In this document: positions 17,209 through 26,537 of the stretch, in pieces
How the letters are laid out: every line of letters starts with the position of its first letter
Position numbering within the stretch: position 1 is the first letter of the stretch
Source of the DNA: Lachnospiraceae bacterium
GTDB taxonomy: Bacteria; Bacillota; Clostridia; Lachnospirales; Lachnospiraceae
Assembly (NCBI GenBank): GCA_017467805.1
Contig: JAFUKJ010000108.1
Location: 1 to 60,164 of the forward strand
Reading direction: 5' to 3'
DNA length: 60,164 nt
Made by a program: the position numbers and the translations under genes
The notes under the pieces: model-generated
The model's database searches: none
What the model saw: only the letters and a program-made list of their open reading frames with translations
Told to the model about the DNA's origin: nothing

Positions 17209-18756
17209 CTATAATTCGATAATCTCCATATCTTCGTCAGCGTGTACTGCAACAAACTCAGCCTCCACTGCAGCTGCCTTACGCATCTTGCTCTCCTTAA
17301 TCTTAAAGATAAGTCCCATTGCCTGAATCGTAATCAACGGTGTCATGGCTACCATTGCTACAATACCAAAAGCATCTGTAATAATATTACCGCCTACTGC
17401 CTCACATGCTCCCATAGCAAATGGAAGTAAGAAGGTTGCAGTCATCGGACCAGATGCAACTCCACCAGAGTCAAACGCAATCGCTGTAAAAATCTTTGGA
17501 ACAAAGAAAGTCAATACCAGCGCCACCAAATATCCTGGTACCAAAAGCCACAAAATAGAAATACCTGTCAGAACTCTTGTCATCGCAAGTCCAACTGAAA
17601 CAGCCACACCAATTGACAAGCTCATGCCCATCGCTCCTGCCGAAATCGCTCCCGAGGTCATCTCCTCTACCTGTCTTGTAAGCACGAATACTGCAGGCTC
17701 TGCACGAACGATAAAGTAACCAATTATCATACCTATCGGAACAATAATCCATCTGTAATCAAGTCCTGCCATAGTCTGTCCAAGATAGTTACCAGCAGGC
17801 ATAAATCCAACATTAACACCTGTCAGGAACAATACCAGACCAATATATGTATATACGAGACCAATACCTATTCTGGTAAGTGTTCTTTTATTAATATCCC
17901 TTGCTACCAGCTGGAATATCGCAAAGAATACAATAATCGGCAATAAAGATACTACCATCTCTTCCATATACTTAGGTATCTCTTGTGAAAATAATTTCCA
18001 CAAATCTACAGTATTATCAATCATAGGAATAGCTTCCGACACCTGCTCTGCCTGCTCTGGCTTGAAAATCATTCCCAAAATCATTACCGCAATAATCGGT
18101 CCAATAGAACACATGGATACCAAACCAAAGCTATCGTCCTCTGCATGTCTATCACTTCGAATTGCAGAAATACCAATACCAAAAGCCATAATAAACGGAA
18201 CTGTCATCGGTCCTGTTGTTACTCCACCCGAATCAAATGCAATTGCAAGGAAATCTCCAGGTACAAATAATGTCATTCCAAAAATCACAGCATAGAAAAA
18301 TAATAGCAGACGTGATAATGGAATTCCTAAAAGCATACGCAAAATCGCAATCACTAAGAAAACTGCAACTCCCAGTGCTACTGCCAGAATAATAACCAGA
18401 TTAGGAACAGACGGTACCTGCTGTGCCAATACCTGCAAATCAGGCTCGGATATGGTAATCACAAAGCCCATAATAAAACTGATAAGAATGACAACAAATA
18501 CATTCTTAGACTTTGTCATAATCGAACCTACACGTTCTCCCATAGGCGACATCGACAAATCAACGCCTACATTAAAAAACAGCATACCAACGATTAATAA
18601 AACGGCACCAACCAAAAACGTCATCAGAATACTTGGTGGTATCGGTGCTATTGTAAAACACAACACCAGCACGATAATCAATATCGGTAACACTGCTTTT
18701 ACGGTTTCTTTTAACTTTTCTTCAAATGTGGATTTAATAAACTGCAATAATATCAA
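17209..18756 (-). CDS. DUF1538 family polytopic membrane protein (putative transporter)
   Basis: This 515-residue protein has about 12 or more hydrophobic helices and belongs to DUF1538 (PF07556). It is visibly duplicated: AIAFDSGGVTTGPMT near residue 175 recurs as AIAFDSGGVASGPMT near 430. Each copy is preceded by a glycine-rich helix bundle and followed by an acidic/His cytosolic piece or membrane helices. The repeated Asp-Ser-Gly-Gly motif in broken hydrophobic segments suggests a transport path, but no substrate is known. It is co-transcribed with the PII-like gene. The start is probably TTG at 18756, with AAAGG only 3 bases upstream. An in-frame TTG at 18747 is an alternative. Confidence 0.82.
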   Translation of the reverse strand: MILLQFIKSTFEEKLKETVKAVLPILIIVLVLCFTIAPIPPSILMTFLVGAVLLIVGMLFFNVGVDLSMSPMGERVGSIMTKSKNVFVVILISFIMGFVITISEPDLQVLAQQVPSVPNLVIILAVALGVAVFLVIAILRMLLGIPLSRLLLFFYAVIFGMTLFVPGDFLAIAFDSGGVTTGPMTVPFIMAFGIGISAIRSDRHAEDDSFGLVSMCSIGPIIAVMILGMIFKPEQAEQVSEAIPMIDNTVDLWKLFSQEIPKYMEEMVVSLLPIIVFFAIFQLVARDINKRTLTRIGIGLVYTYIGLVLFLTGVNVGFMPAGNYLGQTMAGLDYRWIIVPIGMIIGYFIVRAEPAVFVLTRQVEEMTSGAISAGAMGMSLSIGVAVSVGLAMTRVLTGISILWLLVPGYLVALVLTFFVPKIFTAIAFDSGGVASGPMTATFLLPFAMGACEAVGGNIITDAFGIVAMVAMTPLITIQAMGLIFKIKESKMRKAAAVEAEFVAVHADEDMEIIEL

Positions 18757-18780
18757 GCACCTTTCATATAAACTGCTTTT

Positions 18781-18789
18781 ATTATAGCA
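18781..18789 (-). promoter_or_regulatory. Extended -10 promoter for the DUF1538/PII-like operon
   Basis: The minus strand reads TGCTATAAT, a consensus TATAAT with the upstream TG of extended -10 promoters. It lies about 25 bp before the proposed start codon. No good -35 hexamer is at the standard distance. Confidence 0.5.
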
Positions 18790-18828
18790 TAAAGTTGATA
18801 AAAAATAAGTAAAGATTTTATTAATTTA

Positions 18829-19191
18829 TTATCGAAGCATTCCTCCCAGCATTCCACTTCCTATACAAATAAATAAAGTCGTAACACATGAGGTTGACAG
18901 CAGTTGAAAATCAGCCTCAACTCCGACAGATATTACTAATAAAATTGCATAATACGCAAAGCCTGCCAGCATACCCCACGCAAACTTTCTGCTCTTTGCA
19001 TTGATTGCATAACACATTCCCGCTATCAGTGCTGATATTACATAGCAAATCAGAATTCCTATATCCACAACCGTTTCACTCAGATTAAATTTATAAAGCA
19101 GAAATGCCATCACCAAAAGCATAATTCCCGTTACTATGTACGCCAGCAATATTCCCTTCAATAAACTTATTACTCTCTCATAATTCTTCAT
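18829..19191 (-). CDS. TIGR04086 family small membrane protein
   Basis: This 120-residue protein has four hydrophobic segments (about 10-32, 42-62, 70-88, 98-118) joined by short loops. The pattern matches TIGR04086, a Firmicute family of unknown function that is often near secDF or scf genes. Here it lies just beyond the scf-PII-DUF1538 block. It is divergent from the CBS-domain gene at 19329. No terminator hairpin is evident after its stop. Confidence 0.8.
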   Translation of the reverse strand: MKNYERVISLLKGILLAYIVTGIMLLVMAFLLYKFNLSETVVDIGILICYVISALIAGMCYAINAKSRKFAWGMLAGFAYYAILLVISVGVEADFQLLSTSCVTTLFICIGSGMLGGMLR

Positions 19192-19241
19192 TTTCTCTCC
19201 CTCTCTTTATATTTTTTCATTTTCCTATTACGAACATATTA

Positions 19242-19270
19242 TTGTTTTTTTCTTATACCACTGATATAAT
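19242..19270 (+). promoter_or_regulatory. Promoter for the CNNM/CBS-domain gene
   Basis: TTGTTT, 17 bases, then a perfect TATAAT. Transcription would start near 19277. This places the first in-frame ATG (19242) inside the promoter, so the true start must be downstream, at the TTG at 19329. Confidence 0.65.
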
Positions 19271-19328
19271 CTATGCATATATTCAATTTTTATTACAATA
19301 CTTGCTTTACAAAAGGAGGAATTTTATT

Positions 19329-20624
19329 TTGGATACCACTGGTGTCATACAACTTTGTATTCTTGTAGTTTTATTAATCTTTTCTGCATTTTTCTCATCA
19401 GCTGAGACTTCACTTACCACGCTTAGTATCGTGAAAGTTCGCACATGGGTAGAGGAGAATCCAACCAAGAGTGTTCTCACACTTCAAAAGATACTGGATA
19501 AAAAGAGCAAGCTTATCAGTGCCGTTTTAATTGGTAACAATATTGTCAATATCAGTGCTTCTTCCCTTACTACGGTCTTTGTCATGAATGTATTTGGCAA
19601 TGCAGCCGTCGGTATCGGAACAGGTGTCCTGACACTTCTCATTCTCTTATTTGGCGAGATTGTTCCTAAGACATGGGCGATGTATAACAATGAAAAGATA
19701 GCGCTTATCTACGCAAGACCTGTTTATCTTCTGACCCAGATACTTACTCCGATTATTTTTATTGTAGATATTTTTTCGGGTGCGATACTTCGATTACTGC
19801 ATATCGACTCAACTAAGAAGCAGACTATGACTGAAAGCGAACTTAAGACCTATGTAGATGTAAGTCACGAGGATGGAGTAATCGAGCAGGAAGAGAAGAA
19901 GCTTATTTATAACGTGTTTGATTTCAGCGACTCAGTAGCCAAGGATATTATGATTCCGCGAATTGACATGACAAGTATTGATGTGAATGCTTCCTATTCT
20001 GAGTTACTTACTGTTTTTAAGGATTCCATGTATACCCGAATTCCTGTATATGAGAATGAAAGTGATAACATCATCGGTATTATCAATGTAAAGGATTTCC
20101 TATTAGTTCCGAATAAAAAGCTTTTCAAAATAAAAGATATTTTACGCGAAGCGTATTATACCTATGAATTTAAGAAGACTGCTGATTTACTGTTAGAGAT
20201 GCGTAACATTGCAGCCAACGTAGCATTGGTTCTCAACGAATACGGAGCAACTGTTGGTATGATTACTATGGAAGATTTGCTGGAGGAGATTGTAGGCGAG
20301 ATTCGTGACGAATACGATGAGGACGAAAAGGACCTTATCCAGAAGCTCGATGATTTTGAATATCTGGTAGATGCCAGTATGAAGCTTGACGATATTAATG
20401 ATGTTCTTCATACCGAGTTCAGCTCTGAGGACTTTGATTCTATCGGTGGTATCATTATCGAGCTCTTAGACCGATTCCCTTCTGAAGGCGAACAGGTAGT
20501 AACAAAGAGCGGTATTACACTTACTGCAACCGAGGTTATTCAAAACCGTATTGAAAAGGTTACGATTCTTCTTCCTCCACAGGCGAAAGAAGCTTCCGAA
20601 GAAACAGAATCAGACGATGTATAA
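19329..20624 (+). CDS. CNNM/HlyC/CorC-type membrane protein with CBS domains
   Basis: Starting at TTG (MDTTGVIQL), 9 bases after AGGAGG, the protein is 431 residues. It has an N-terminal DUF21/CNNM transmembrane region (about 1-140, with SAFFSSAETSLTT), then two CBS domains (about 200-320, with PRIDMTSIDVNASYSEL and TVGMITMEDLLEEIVGEI), and a C-terminal CorC_HlyC domain (about 340-425). Relatives are implicated in Mg2+/cobalt efflux or resistance. The hemolysin label is historical. Adenine nucleotide or Mg2+ sensing by the CBS pair is expected. It is a single-gene unit, convergent with the 20656-22977 gene through a shared terminator. Confidence 0.9.
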   Translation: MDTTGVIQLCILVVLLIFSAFFSSAETSLTTLSIVKVRTWVEENPTKSVLTLQKILDKKSKLISAVLIGNNIVNISASSLTTVFVMNVFGNAAVGIGTGVLTLLILLFGEIVPKTWAMYNNEKIALIYARPVYLLTQILTPIIFIVDIFSGAILRLLHIDSTKKQTMTESELKTYVDVSHEDGVIEQEEKKLIYNVFDFSDSVAKDIMIPRIDMTSIDVNASYSELLTVFKDSMYTRIPVYENESDNIIGIINVKDFLLVPNKKLFKIKDILREAYYTYEFKKTADLLLEMRNIAANVALVLNEYGATVGMITMEDLLEEIVGEIRDEYDEDEKDLIQKLDDFEYLVDASMKLDDINDVLHTEFSSEDFDSIGGIIIELLDRFPSEGEQVVTKSGITLTATEVIQNRIEKVTILLPPQAKEASEETESDDV

Positions 20625-20654
20625 AAAGGTGGCAGATTAATTTCTGCCACCTTT
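20625..20654. terminator. Bidirectional terminator between convergent genes
   Basis: A perfect 12-bp stem (20625-20636 with 20643-20654) with a 6-base loop starts right after the stop codon of the plus-strand gene and ends one base before the stop of the minus-strand gene. T-rich tails are present on both strands (TTTATTA on plus, TTTTTAT on minus). Confidence 0.85.
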
Positions 20655-20655
20655 A

Positions 20656-22977
20656 TTACATACTTGAGAAGAACTCATATGTATCCATAATTTCCTTTGG
20701 AATATTATCTGTTTCCTTCTGCATTGCTTTGATTTTTAATTCAAATTCCTGTGTCTTCTTCTGACAATTACGTCCATGCCTTGCCTGCGCAAGCTCATAT
20801 GCTCTCTGACCATTTAACTTTGTTCTCAAGCTCTTTTCAAATGGACAATAGGTTGCGAGCAATTCTCTTGACACCTTATTCAGCTTCATAGAGCCGTTAG
20901 ATTCATTCTTAACCCACGCTTCATAATCCATCAGGAAGATTTCTCTTGAATTATTTCTGCCCTTCTGAATCTGTAGCTTAACCTTTTCACGCCACTCTTC
21001 TGAAAGCTCTCTATTCTTGCGATAGAACTGAATATAATCCATATATTCCGAAGTCAATGACTTAACCTTGATATCATTCCACTGCATACCCTGAATATTT
21101 CTGCAAAGCTCCCAGCGGAAACGACCGAACATCTTAACCATCATATCATCTATATTGGTATTGGTAAGCATCGGGAACGCAAAACGGCCAGGTGTGGATT
21201 TACTCTTACCGCCAACCTCCTGCCACATGGATGCATTGATACCAAACAGCGGGAACAGAATAATATCAGGATATACATTCTTCATTGTTGTTTCATTAAT
21301 AATCTTCAAATCATTATTTGAATAAATGACCTCTCGATAGAATGCTGAATAGTCAATTTTCATCAGGCGGATTACGCTTTCATTAATTGCCTTCTTTGTA
21401 ACCAGAATCTTATCCAGATATCCATAGATTGCCTCTTTATACAGAATCGGCATATATGCTGTCGGTTGTCCATATGCCACTCGCATATTGCTCATCATCA
21501 TGTTACGAACCTCGTACTCTACGCGGCGGTCCATATCATTAGCAAGCTTTTTCATCTGTTCTTCTGTAATCTCACCCTGCTTCTTCAAGGTACGAAGATT
21601 TTCTATATAATCCTCATCAAATTCACTCTTGGATGCCTCTCTTCTGCCTTCCTGAATCGCTGTCAGCCATTCAACCATAGTGAATACATGACACGGACCA
21701 TCATCTTCCGCAATATCAATTCCGCAAAGGAATTCAAGCTGCTCCTGCTCCAATAACCTTTCATCCAGCATACCAAAATTAAGGAAAAGCTCTACTGCCT
21801 TTGGTATACCACGGTTCTCACTATACATCTTGCGGAAGCATGCCAGATATAATTCAAATACAATCGGTGTAATTGTTTTCTTTGCTTTCTTTACATCATC
21901 CTCAACAGACAATCTGTCAGGTGCCTTCACAAGATGCTCCACATTGGTACGAAGCTTCTCTGCTGTTTCCTCATCCAGACCGCCATATTTAATTACCTGC
22001 TCCATAGAGCCCTTCAAAGACAGCACATCCCGCTTAATGGTTGCTTCCTTCTCTTCCTTGCTCTTCTTTTCCGTCTCTGTCATTTCCTTGGTAATAACAT
22101 CTGACACCCTTGCGCGCATAGCATCAATATCAATCTGTGCAACATTCTTAATCTGCTTTTTCAAGGCAGTATACTGGAAATCTACTTCATTTACAATGTC
22201 TGAAAGCAGCTCCTGCATATCTTCAGATACATTACCGCCCTTGCGCATCTCCTGCCCCTGTACGCAGGCATATTCTAACAGATTATGATTATCTCTATGA
22301 GCTATCAAAGAAAGCAAATCCTTCAAATATTCCACCATAGCAACGATGTCCTCTTTAAAGGTATCTACCAGTTCAAGAACCTCCATAACCTGATAATCCA
22401 CCATCTCTTCACTGTATGAGAAATAGAGCTTATTCGCTCCTAACGGAATCTTAGCAGCTGCCGCATAGTAACCAAGCTTATCCTCTCCTACTGCCTCGAT
22501 TTTTTCATACATAGGTAATTCGCGCAGCTCATCAAACTCTATCACAGACATTCCTGCATTCAGACAAGCGCTTTCATAATTCTCATAGCTTCTCTTTGCG
22601 AAAGTATAAAGTCTGCTGACTCTGTCATACAAATCCTGTCTGATTCTTGCAATCGCAGTAACATACTTATACTGTGACGCTATCATAATTGCCCGATAAT
22701 CTGCATTCTTATTAATAATATCCCTAAGTGTCTCCTGTCCTATTACTGGCAATGCATAGACAACCGAATCCTCCATTGCCGTATAAGTACCACTGTACTC
22801 TTCCTGATTCAAATCATTCAACGCCAAAAAAGAACCCTGCGGTCTCACAAGCTTAAACCACTCATTTTCCATGAGCACCTTGCCTGACAACACGATACCA
22901 ACCTGTTTTACCTGTTCCCCCTGCATAAAGATTATTTCGTTCTTCTTTACACTGTTCTTCCCACTTACACTTAGCAT
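20656..22977 (-). CDS. Large orphan protein with N-terminal cyclic-nucleotide-binding-like domain
   Basis: I do not recognise a function for this 773-residue soluble protein. Residues about 5-110 resemble a cNMP-binding (CRP-like) beta-roll: FMQGEQVKQVGIVLSGKVLM, a PQGSFLAL turn and TAMEDSVVYALP. The rest has no DNA-binding helix-turn-helix or membrane span. A long charged helical region with coiled-coil character (about 250-330) leads to an aromatic-rich C-terminal half (about 360-770). The phosphate-binding Arg of classical cAMP sites is not evident. It follows the phosphopantetheinyl transferase by 22 bp with a GGAGG site. It looks clade-restricted, probably to Lachnospiraceae. Confidence 0.6.
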   Translation of the reverse strand: MLSVSGKNSVKKNEIIFMQGEQVKQVGIVLSGKVLMENEWFKLVRPQGSFLALNDLNQEEYSGTYTAMEDSVVYALPVIGQETLRDIINKNADYRAIMIASQYKYVTAIARIRQDLYDRVSRLYTFAKRSYENYESACLNAGMSVIEFDELRELPMYEKIEAVGEDKLGYYAAAAKIPLGANKLYFSYSEEMVDYQVMEVLELVDTFKEDIVAMVEYLKDLLSLIAHRDNHNLLEYACVQGQEMRKGGNVSEDMQELLSDIVNEVDFQYTALKKQIKNVAQIDIDAMRARVSDVITKEMTETEKKSKEEKEATIKRDVLSLKGSMEQVIKYGGLDEETAEKLRTNVEHLVKAPDRLSVEDDVKKAKKTITPIVFELYLACFRKMYSENRGIPKAVELFLNFGMLDERLLEQEQLEFLCGIDIAEDDGPCHVFTMVEWLTAIQEGRREASKSEFDEDYIENLRTLKKQGEITEEQMKKLANDMDRRVEYEVRNMMMSNMRVAYGQPTAYMPILYKEAIYGYLDKILVTKKAINESVIRLMKIDYSAFYREVIYSNNDLKIINETTMKNVYPDIILFPLFGINASMWQEVGGKSKSTPGRFAFPMLTNTNIDDMMVKMFGRFRWELCRNIQGMQWNDIKVKSLTSEYMDYIQFYRKNRELSEEWREKVKLQIQKGRNNSREIFLMDYEAWVKNESNGSMKLNKVSRELLATYCPFEKSLRTKLNGQRAYELAQARHGRNCQKKTQEFELKIKAMQKETDNIPKEIMDTYEFFSSM

Positions 22978-22999
22978 GGCAACGCCTCCATTTCAAGGA

Positions 23000-23668
23000 C
23001 TATCCCTGTATTCCTGATACGATTTCAAGTTGTCCTGCTTTTGTCTTTTCTCTCGTACAAACACACACAATATAGTCCGCTATTGTTTCATATATTTTTA
23101 TATCAGCTAGCCAGACCCCCGCTTCATCCTGCATATGCTGATATGTATGTTCCGTTATATATTGATTTATTCCCTCACCAATCCCCCGACCAGTAAGCTT
23201 TACATAGCTTTCCTTCGCCGTCCACATGGTGTAAAATTCCTTTTTCTGCAATTCCTGCTCTTTTATTTTAATTAGTCTCTGATATTCTTCAGGATGGTAA
23301 AATCTTTTTGCCAATGTCAGCTTTGTATTCTCCATCATCTGAATATCAACGCCTAATGGTGCCATATCCACCGCGCACACCACCCAGTCTCCCGAATGAG
23401 ATAATGAGTAATGAAAATCAGGATAATTCCCCAGCATTGGTTTCCCATACGTTCCACGGATTACCCTAATCTGCTTCCATTCATCCTCTGTATACCCTTG
23501 TTCTAAAAAACTATGGCGAAGTAAAAGCCCCGCACAGATACCTCTTTCTCTATCCTGTACTCTCTTAAATCTTCCTATCTGTTCTCTTCTTGCTTCATCC
23601 AACATAGCCAGCAGCTTTTCTTCTGTTCCTGTCCTTACCAATGCTGTATTTGCTGCATAAATCTTCAT
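23000..23668 (-). CDS. 4'-phosphopantetheinyl transferase (Sfp-type)
   Basis: This 222-residue enzyme transfers the phosphopantetheine arm of CoA to carrier proteins. The Sfp signatures are present: HYSLSHSGDWVVCAVD near 85-100, LGVDIQ with the Mg-binding Asp near 106, and FYTMWTAKESYVKLTGRG near 145-163 with the catalytic Glu-Lys pair. No PKS or NRPS cluster is in the window, so it may serve a remote carrier protein or the fatty-acid ACP. It is followed by the orphan cNMP-like gene. Confidence 0.93.
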   Translation of the reverse strand: MKIYAANTALVRTGTEEKLLAMLDEARREQIGRFKRVQDRERGICAGLLLRHSFLEQGYTEDEWKQIRVIRGTYGKPMLGNYPDFHYSLSHSGDWVVCAVDMAPLGVDIQMMENTKLTLAKRFYHPEEYQRLIKIKEQELQKKEFYTMWTAKESYVKLTGRGIGEGINQYITEHTYQHMQDEAGVWLADIKIYETIADYIVCVCTREKTKAGQLEIVSGIQG

Positions 23669-23689
23669 TTGTAAATCCTTCCATTAGAT

Positions 23690-23717
23690 GATAGCCCCGA
23701 CATAAATCGGGGCTATC
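23690..23717 (-). terminator. GC-rich hairpin after the chemoreceptor gene
   Basis: A perfect 11-bp stem (23690-23700 with 23707-23717) with a 6-base loop lies 12 bp past the chemoreceptor stop and 22 bp before the next start. It lacks a good U-run on the minus strand, so it may stabilise or only partly terminate the transcript. Confidence 0.5.
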
Positions 23718-23729
23718 TTCACTTTACCT

Positions 23730-25526
23730 TTAATATTTTCCAAAATCGCCATCTAAAGATATGATATCTTCATTATCTACAAAGACTTCTTCATCTTCTT
23801 CAAAAATCTCTTCTTCTATCACAGGCTTACGCACTCTTGCTGATAACAGCTTGTACTTACCAACCGCATGCATCAGCTGTCCTGCCAGATTAGATAACTC
23901 AGCACTTGCCGCTGCACACTGCTCACTGGTTGCCGAATTAGTCTGTACTACATCCGCAATCTGTGTAATACCTGCATTAACTTGTCCAACAGATGTAGCC
24001 TGATTTGCAGATGCATCTGCGATACGACTTACCAGGGTTGCAATATTTTCAACTGAACCAAGGATTTCCTCAAGTGCCTTTGCTGTATCTGCTGCCAGCT
24101 TCGAGCCTATCTCTACCTTACGGATAGAATCATCAATCAACTCAGCAGAATCCTTTGCAGCTTCCCCTGACTTACTTGCAAGGTTTCTTACCTCTTCTGC
24201 AACTACAGCAAAACCTTTACCATGTACACCTGCTCTTGCTGCTTCTACAGAAGCGTTCAGAGCAAGAATATTGGTCTGGAATGCAATATCATCAATAACT
24301 TTCATTATCTTAGAAATATTCTCAGATGATTCATTAATATCCTGCATAGCTGCAATCATCTTGTTCATCCGCTCGTTACCACGGATAGCACCTTCCTTAG
24401 TATTCTGTACTAATTCATTTGCTGTATTTGCATCCTCTGCATTTATTTTAGCACCATTTGCAATTTCTTCAATAGATGCTGTAATTTCTTCAATTGCACT
24501 AGCCTGTTCTGTTGTTCCCTGTGCTAATGAATTACTTGCACTTGCCACTTCATTTGCACCAGACGCCATTCTGTTTGCTGAATCGCGAATTACTGAAAGA
24601 TTCTTATTGTTATCACGAAGCATCTTCTTTAATGACTTGCCCATAACATCATCATCACTTGCCTGCGGACACGCCACTGTCAAATCGCCCTCTGAAAACT
24701 TTTCAGCAACACGCGCCTGTTCTCCAATGTGCGAAACCATTTCTCCATATGCATCAGCCAAATCACCTATTTCATGAATGGCAGTTTCACACTTTGTATC
24801 AACCGCAATATTGCCTCGAGCCATCTCTTTCGCTACATTAATCAACTTCAAGAATGGTCTCAGTATCTGTTTATCAATTGCAAATCCAGCTGAACCAACA
24901 CATAATAATGTTACAACAATTGCAAGGATAATCAGGAAATTACTTCTTGTTGCGATATAATGTTCATTCTCTGTGTTAGGCTGTCCTACAAAGAGCATAC
25001 CTACACAATCACCGCTATTCTCAATCAATGGTAAATAGTATGCATAATAAACCTGTCCATTAATCACGATATCAGTCGCTTCATATTCAGCACGATTATT
25101 CAATACCATATCTGTAACCGCTGTATCCGCTTTTGTGCCTACAATTCTCTCTCCAGCAGAGTCCGTCATGGTAGTCGCTCTTCTGGTATCACCATAGAAG
25201 AATGTAATATCTACTGAATTCTGCGCTGCAATATAATCCAGATAATCTACATTCGCAGTGAGATTATAATCGCCCTTATACAAATCTTCACCCTTTAGTT
25301 CGAATCCGCCTGCCGATACCTCATTCACAGAAAGTGCAACCGTTGTTGCTACCGCTCTCAATCCATCTAACGCCTCGCTCTCCAGACCTTGGCGCAATAC
25401 CATCGATGCAAAGATTGTAATCAATATAGCTGTAATTGCTACTGCAGAAGATGAAAACAATATCAGCATTGTTCTCAAGCCTATTTTTCTTCCCTTTTTA
25501 TCTCTTTTCTTCATTTGTATTCCCAT
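23730..25526 (-). CDS. Methyl-accepting chemotaxis protein
   Basis: From [12 protein letters not shown] this is a 598-residue receptor. Order of parts: transmembrane helix 1 (about 20-42), an extracellular Cache-like ligand domain (about 43-195, with [13 protein letters not shown]), transmembrane helix 2 (about 196-218), a HAMP domain (about 220-275), a second linker, and a signalling domain whose hairpin tip reads [18 protein letters not shown]. The last 40 residues are acidic. A GTG 18 bases further upstream is in frame, but the AAAGGA site is 9 bases from this ATG. Ligand is unknown. No other che or flagellar gene is nearby. Confidence 0.93.
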   Translation of the reverse strand: MGIQMKKRDKKGRKIGLRTMLILFSSSAVAITAILITIFASMVLRQGLESEALDGLRAVATTVALSVNEVSAGGFELKGEDLYKGDYNLTANVDYLDYIAAQNSVDITFFYGDTRRATTMTDSAGERIVGTKADTAVTDMVLNNRAEYEATDIVINGQVYYAYYLPLIENSGDCVGMLFVGQPNTENEHYIATRSNFLIILAIVVTLLCVGSAGFAIDKQILRPFLKLINVAKEMARGNIAVDTKCETAIHEIGDLADAYGEMVSHIGEQARVAEKFSEGDLTVACPQASDDDVMGKSLKKMLRDNNKNLSVIRDSANRMASGANEVASASNSLAQGTTEQASAIEEITASIEEIANGAKINAEDANTANELVQNTKEGAIRGNERMNKMIAAMQDINESSENISKIMKVIDDIAFQTNILALNASVEAARAGVHGKGFAVVAEEVRNLASKSGEAAKDSAELIDDSIRKVEIGSKLAADTAKALEEILGSVENIATLVSRIADASANQATSVGQVNAGITQIADVVQTNSATSEQCAAASAELSNLAGQLMHAVGKYKLLSARVRKPVIEEEIFEEDEEVFVDNEDIISLDGDFGKY

Positions 25527-25585
25527 AAAGCGACATCCTTTCACACCAAATCTTTTTGGACTTTTAATTTAACTTACTATAATAT

Positions 25586-25614
25586 ATTGTAAATTGTTTG
25601 TCTTTTAAAGTCAA
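25586..25614 (-). promoter_or_regulatory. Promoter for the chemoreceptor gene
   Basis: On the minus strand TTGACT is followed by 17 bases and TACAAT, a near-consensus sigma-A promoter. It lies between sigG and the chemoreceptor. This is not the sigma-28 type often used for motility genes. Confidence 0.7.
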
Positions 25615-25671
25615 TACTTGTATTTGTCGCTCTTTGTCGGATTTTTGAATTATTTTACACTTTTCTTATTT

Positions 25672-26454
25672 TTATTGATACATTAAATATTTTTTCATAT
25701 TCTCCAATGCATTCTTTTCCAGTCTGGATACCTGTGCCTGTGAGATGCCTATCATATCAGCCACCTCCATCTGTGTTTTTCCCTCAAAAAATCGCAGCAC
25801 TACAATCTCATTCTCTCTCTCATTTAATCTCTTCATCGCTTCACTTAGTGAAATATTCTCAACCCAATTCTCTTCCTTGCATTTCTTATCGCTAATCTGA
25901 TCCATAACATACAGAGTGTCTCCCCCTTCCGAAAACACAGGTTCATACAGACTCATAGGATTCTGTATCGCATCCAGAGCATACACAATATCCTCCTTTG
26001 ATACACCTATCTCTGTAGCAATCTCCATAATGGTAGGTTCACGCAAGTTCTTCTTCATAAAGCTTTCCTTGGCATAAATTGCCTTATATGCCGTATCCTT
26101 CAAAGAACGGCTAACTCTAATCGTGCTATTGTCCCTTAGAAAGCGCTTAATCTCTCCTGCAATCATAGGAACTGCATAGGTGCTGAACTTCACCCCAAGG
26201 CTTCTGTCAAAGTTGTCAATTGCCTTGATTAAGCCAATACAGCCAATTTGAAATAAATCATCCACATTTTCATTCGATTGTGAAAAGCGCTTAATAACAC
26301 TTAAGACCAATCGCAAATTCCCCTTGATATACATTTCTCTTGCATACAAGTCTCCCTGCTCTATTCGTAAGAATAATTCTTCCTTTTCCTCATTCTTTAA
26401 CATCGGTAATTTTGCTGTATTTACGCCACATATTTCAACCTTTCCCTGTGCCAT
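25672..26454 (-). CDS. sigG: Sporulation sigma factor SigG (late forespore)
   Basis: This 260-residue sigma-70 family protein has region 2 (DDLFQIGCIGLIKAIDNFDR, about 65-85), region 3 and region 4 (TQMEVADMIGISQAQVSRLEK, about 225-250). The N-terminus, EICGVNTAKLPML, carries the SigG-specific block involved in anti-sigma control. SigG drives late forespore genes after engulfment. It follows sigE by 83 bp, the standard spoIIGA-sigE-sigG order, and has an AGGAGG site. The 83-bp gap contains repeated GCATA-type words that could include a forespore sigma promoter, but I cannot assign it securely. Confidence 0.95.
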   Translation of the reverse strand: MAQGKVEICGVNTAKLPMLKNEEKEELFLRIEQGDLYAREMYIKGNLRLVLSVIKRFSQSNENVDDLFQIGCIGLIKAIDNFDRSLGVKFSTYAVPMIAGEIKRFLRDNSTIRVSRSLKDTAYKAIYAKESFMKKNLREPTIMEIATEIGVSKEDIVYALDAIQNPMSLYEPVFSEGGDTLYVMDQISDKKCKEENWVENISLSEAMKRLNERENEIVVLRFFEGKTQMEVADMIGISQAQVSRLEKNALENMKKYLMYQ

Positions 26455-26537
26455 AGCTATTCCTCCTATTTTCTATGCATTGTTATGCAACACAGTTGCT
26501 ATGCATATGTACAAGAGGCGTAAATACCGCTAACAAA

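Noticed and set aside
19242-19328. N-terminal extension of the CNNM/CBS protein from ATG 19242
   Set aside because: That ATG lies inside the -35 box of a good promoter. The TTG at 19329 has an ideal AGGAGG and begins the family-conserved region.
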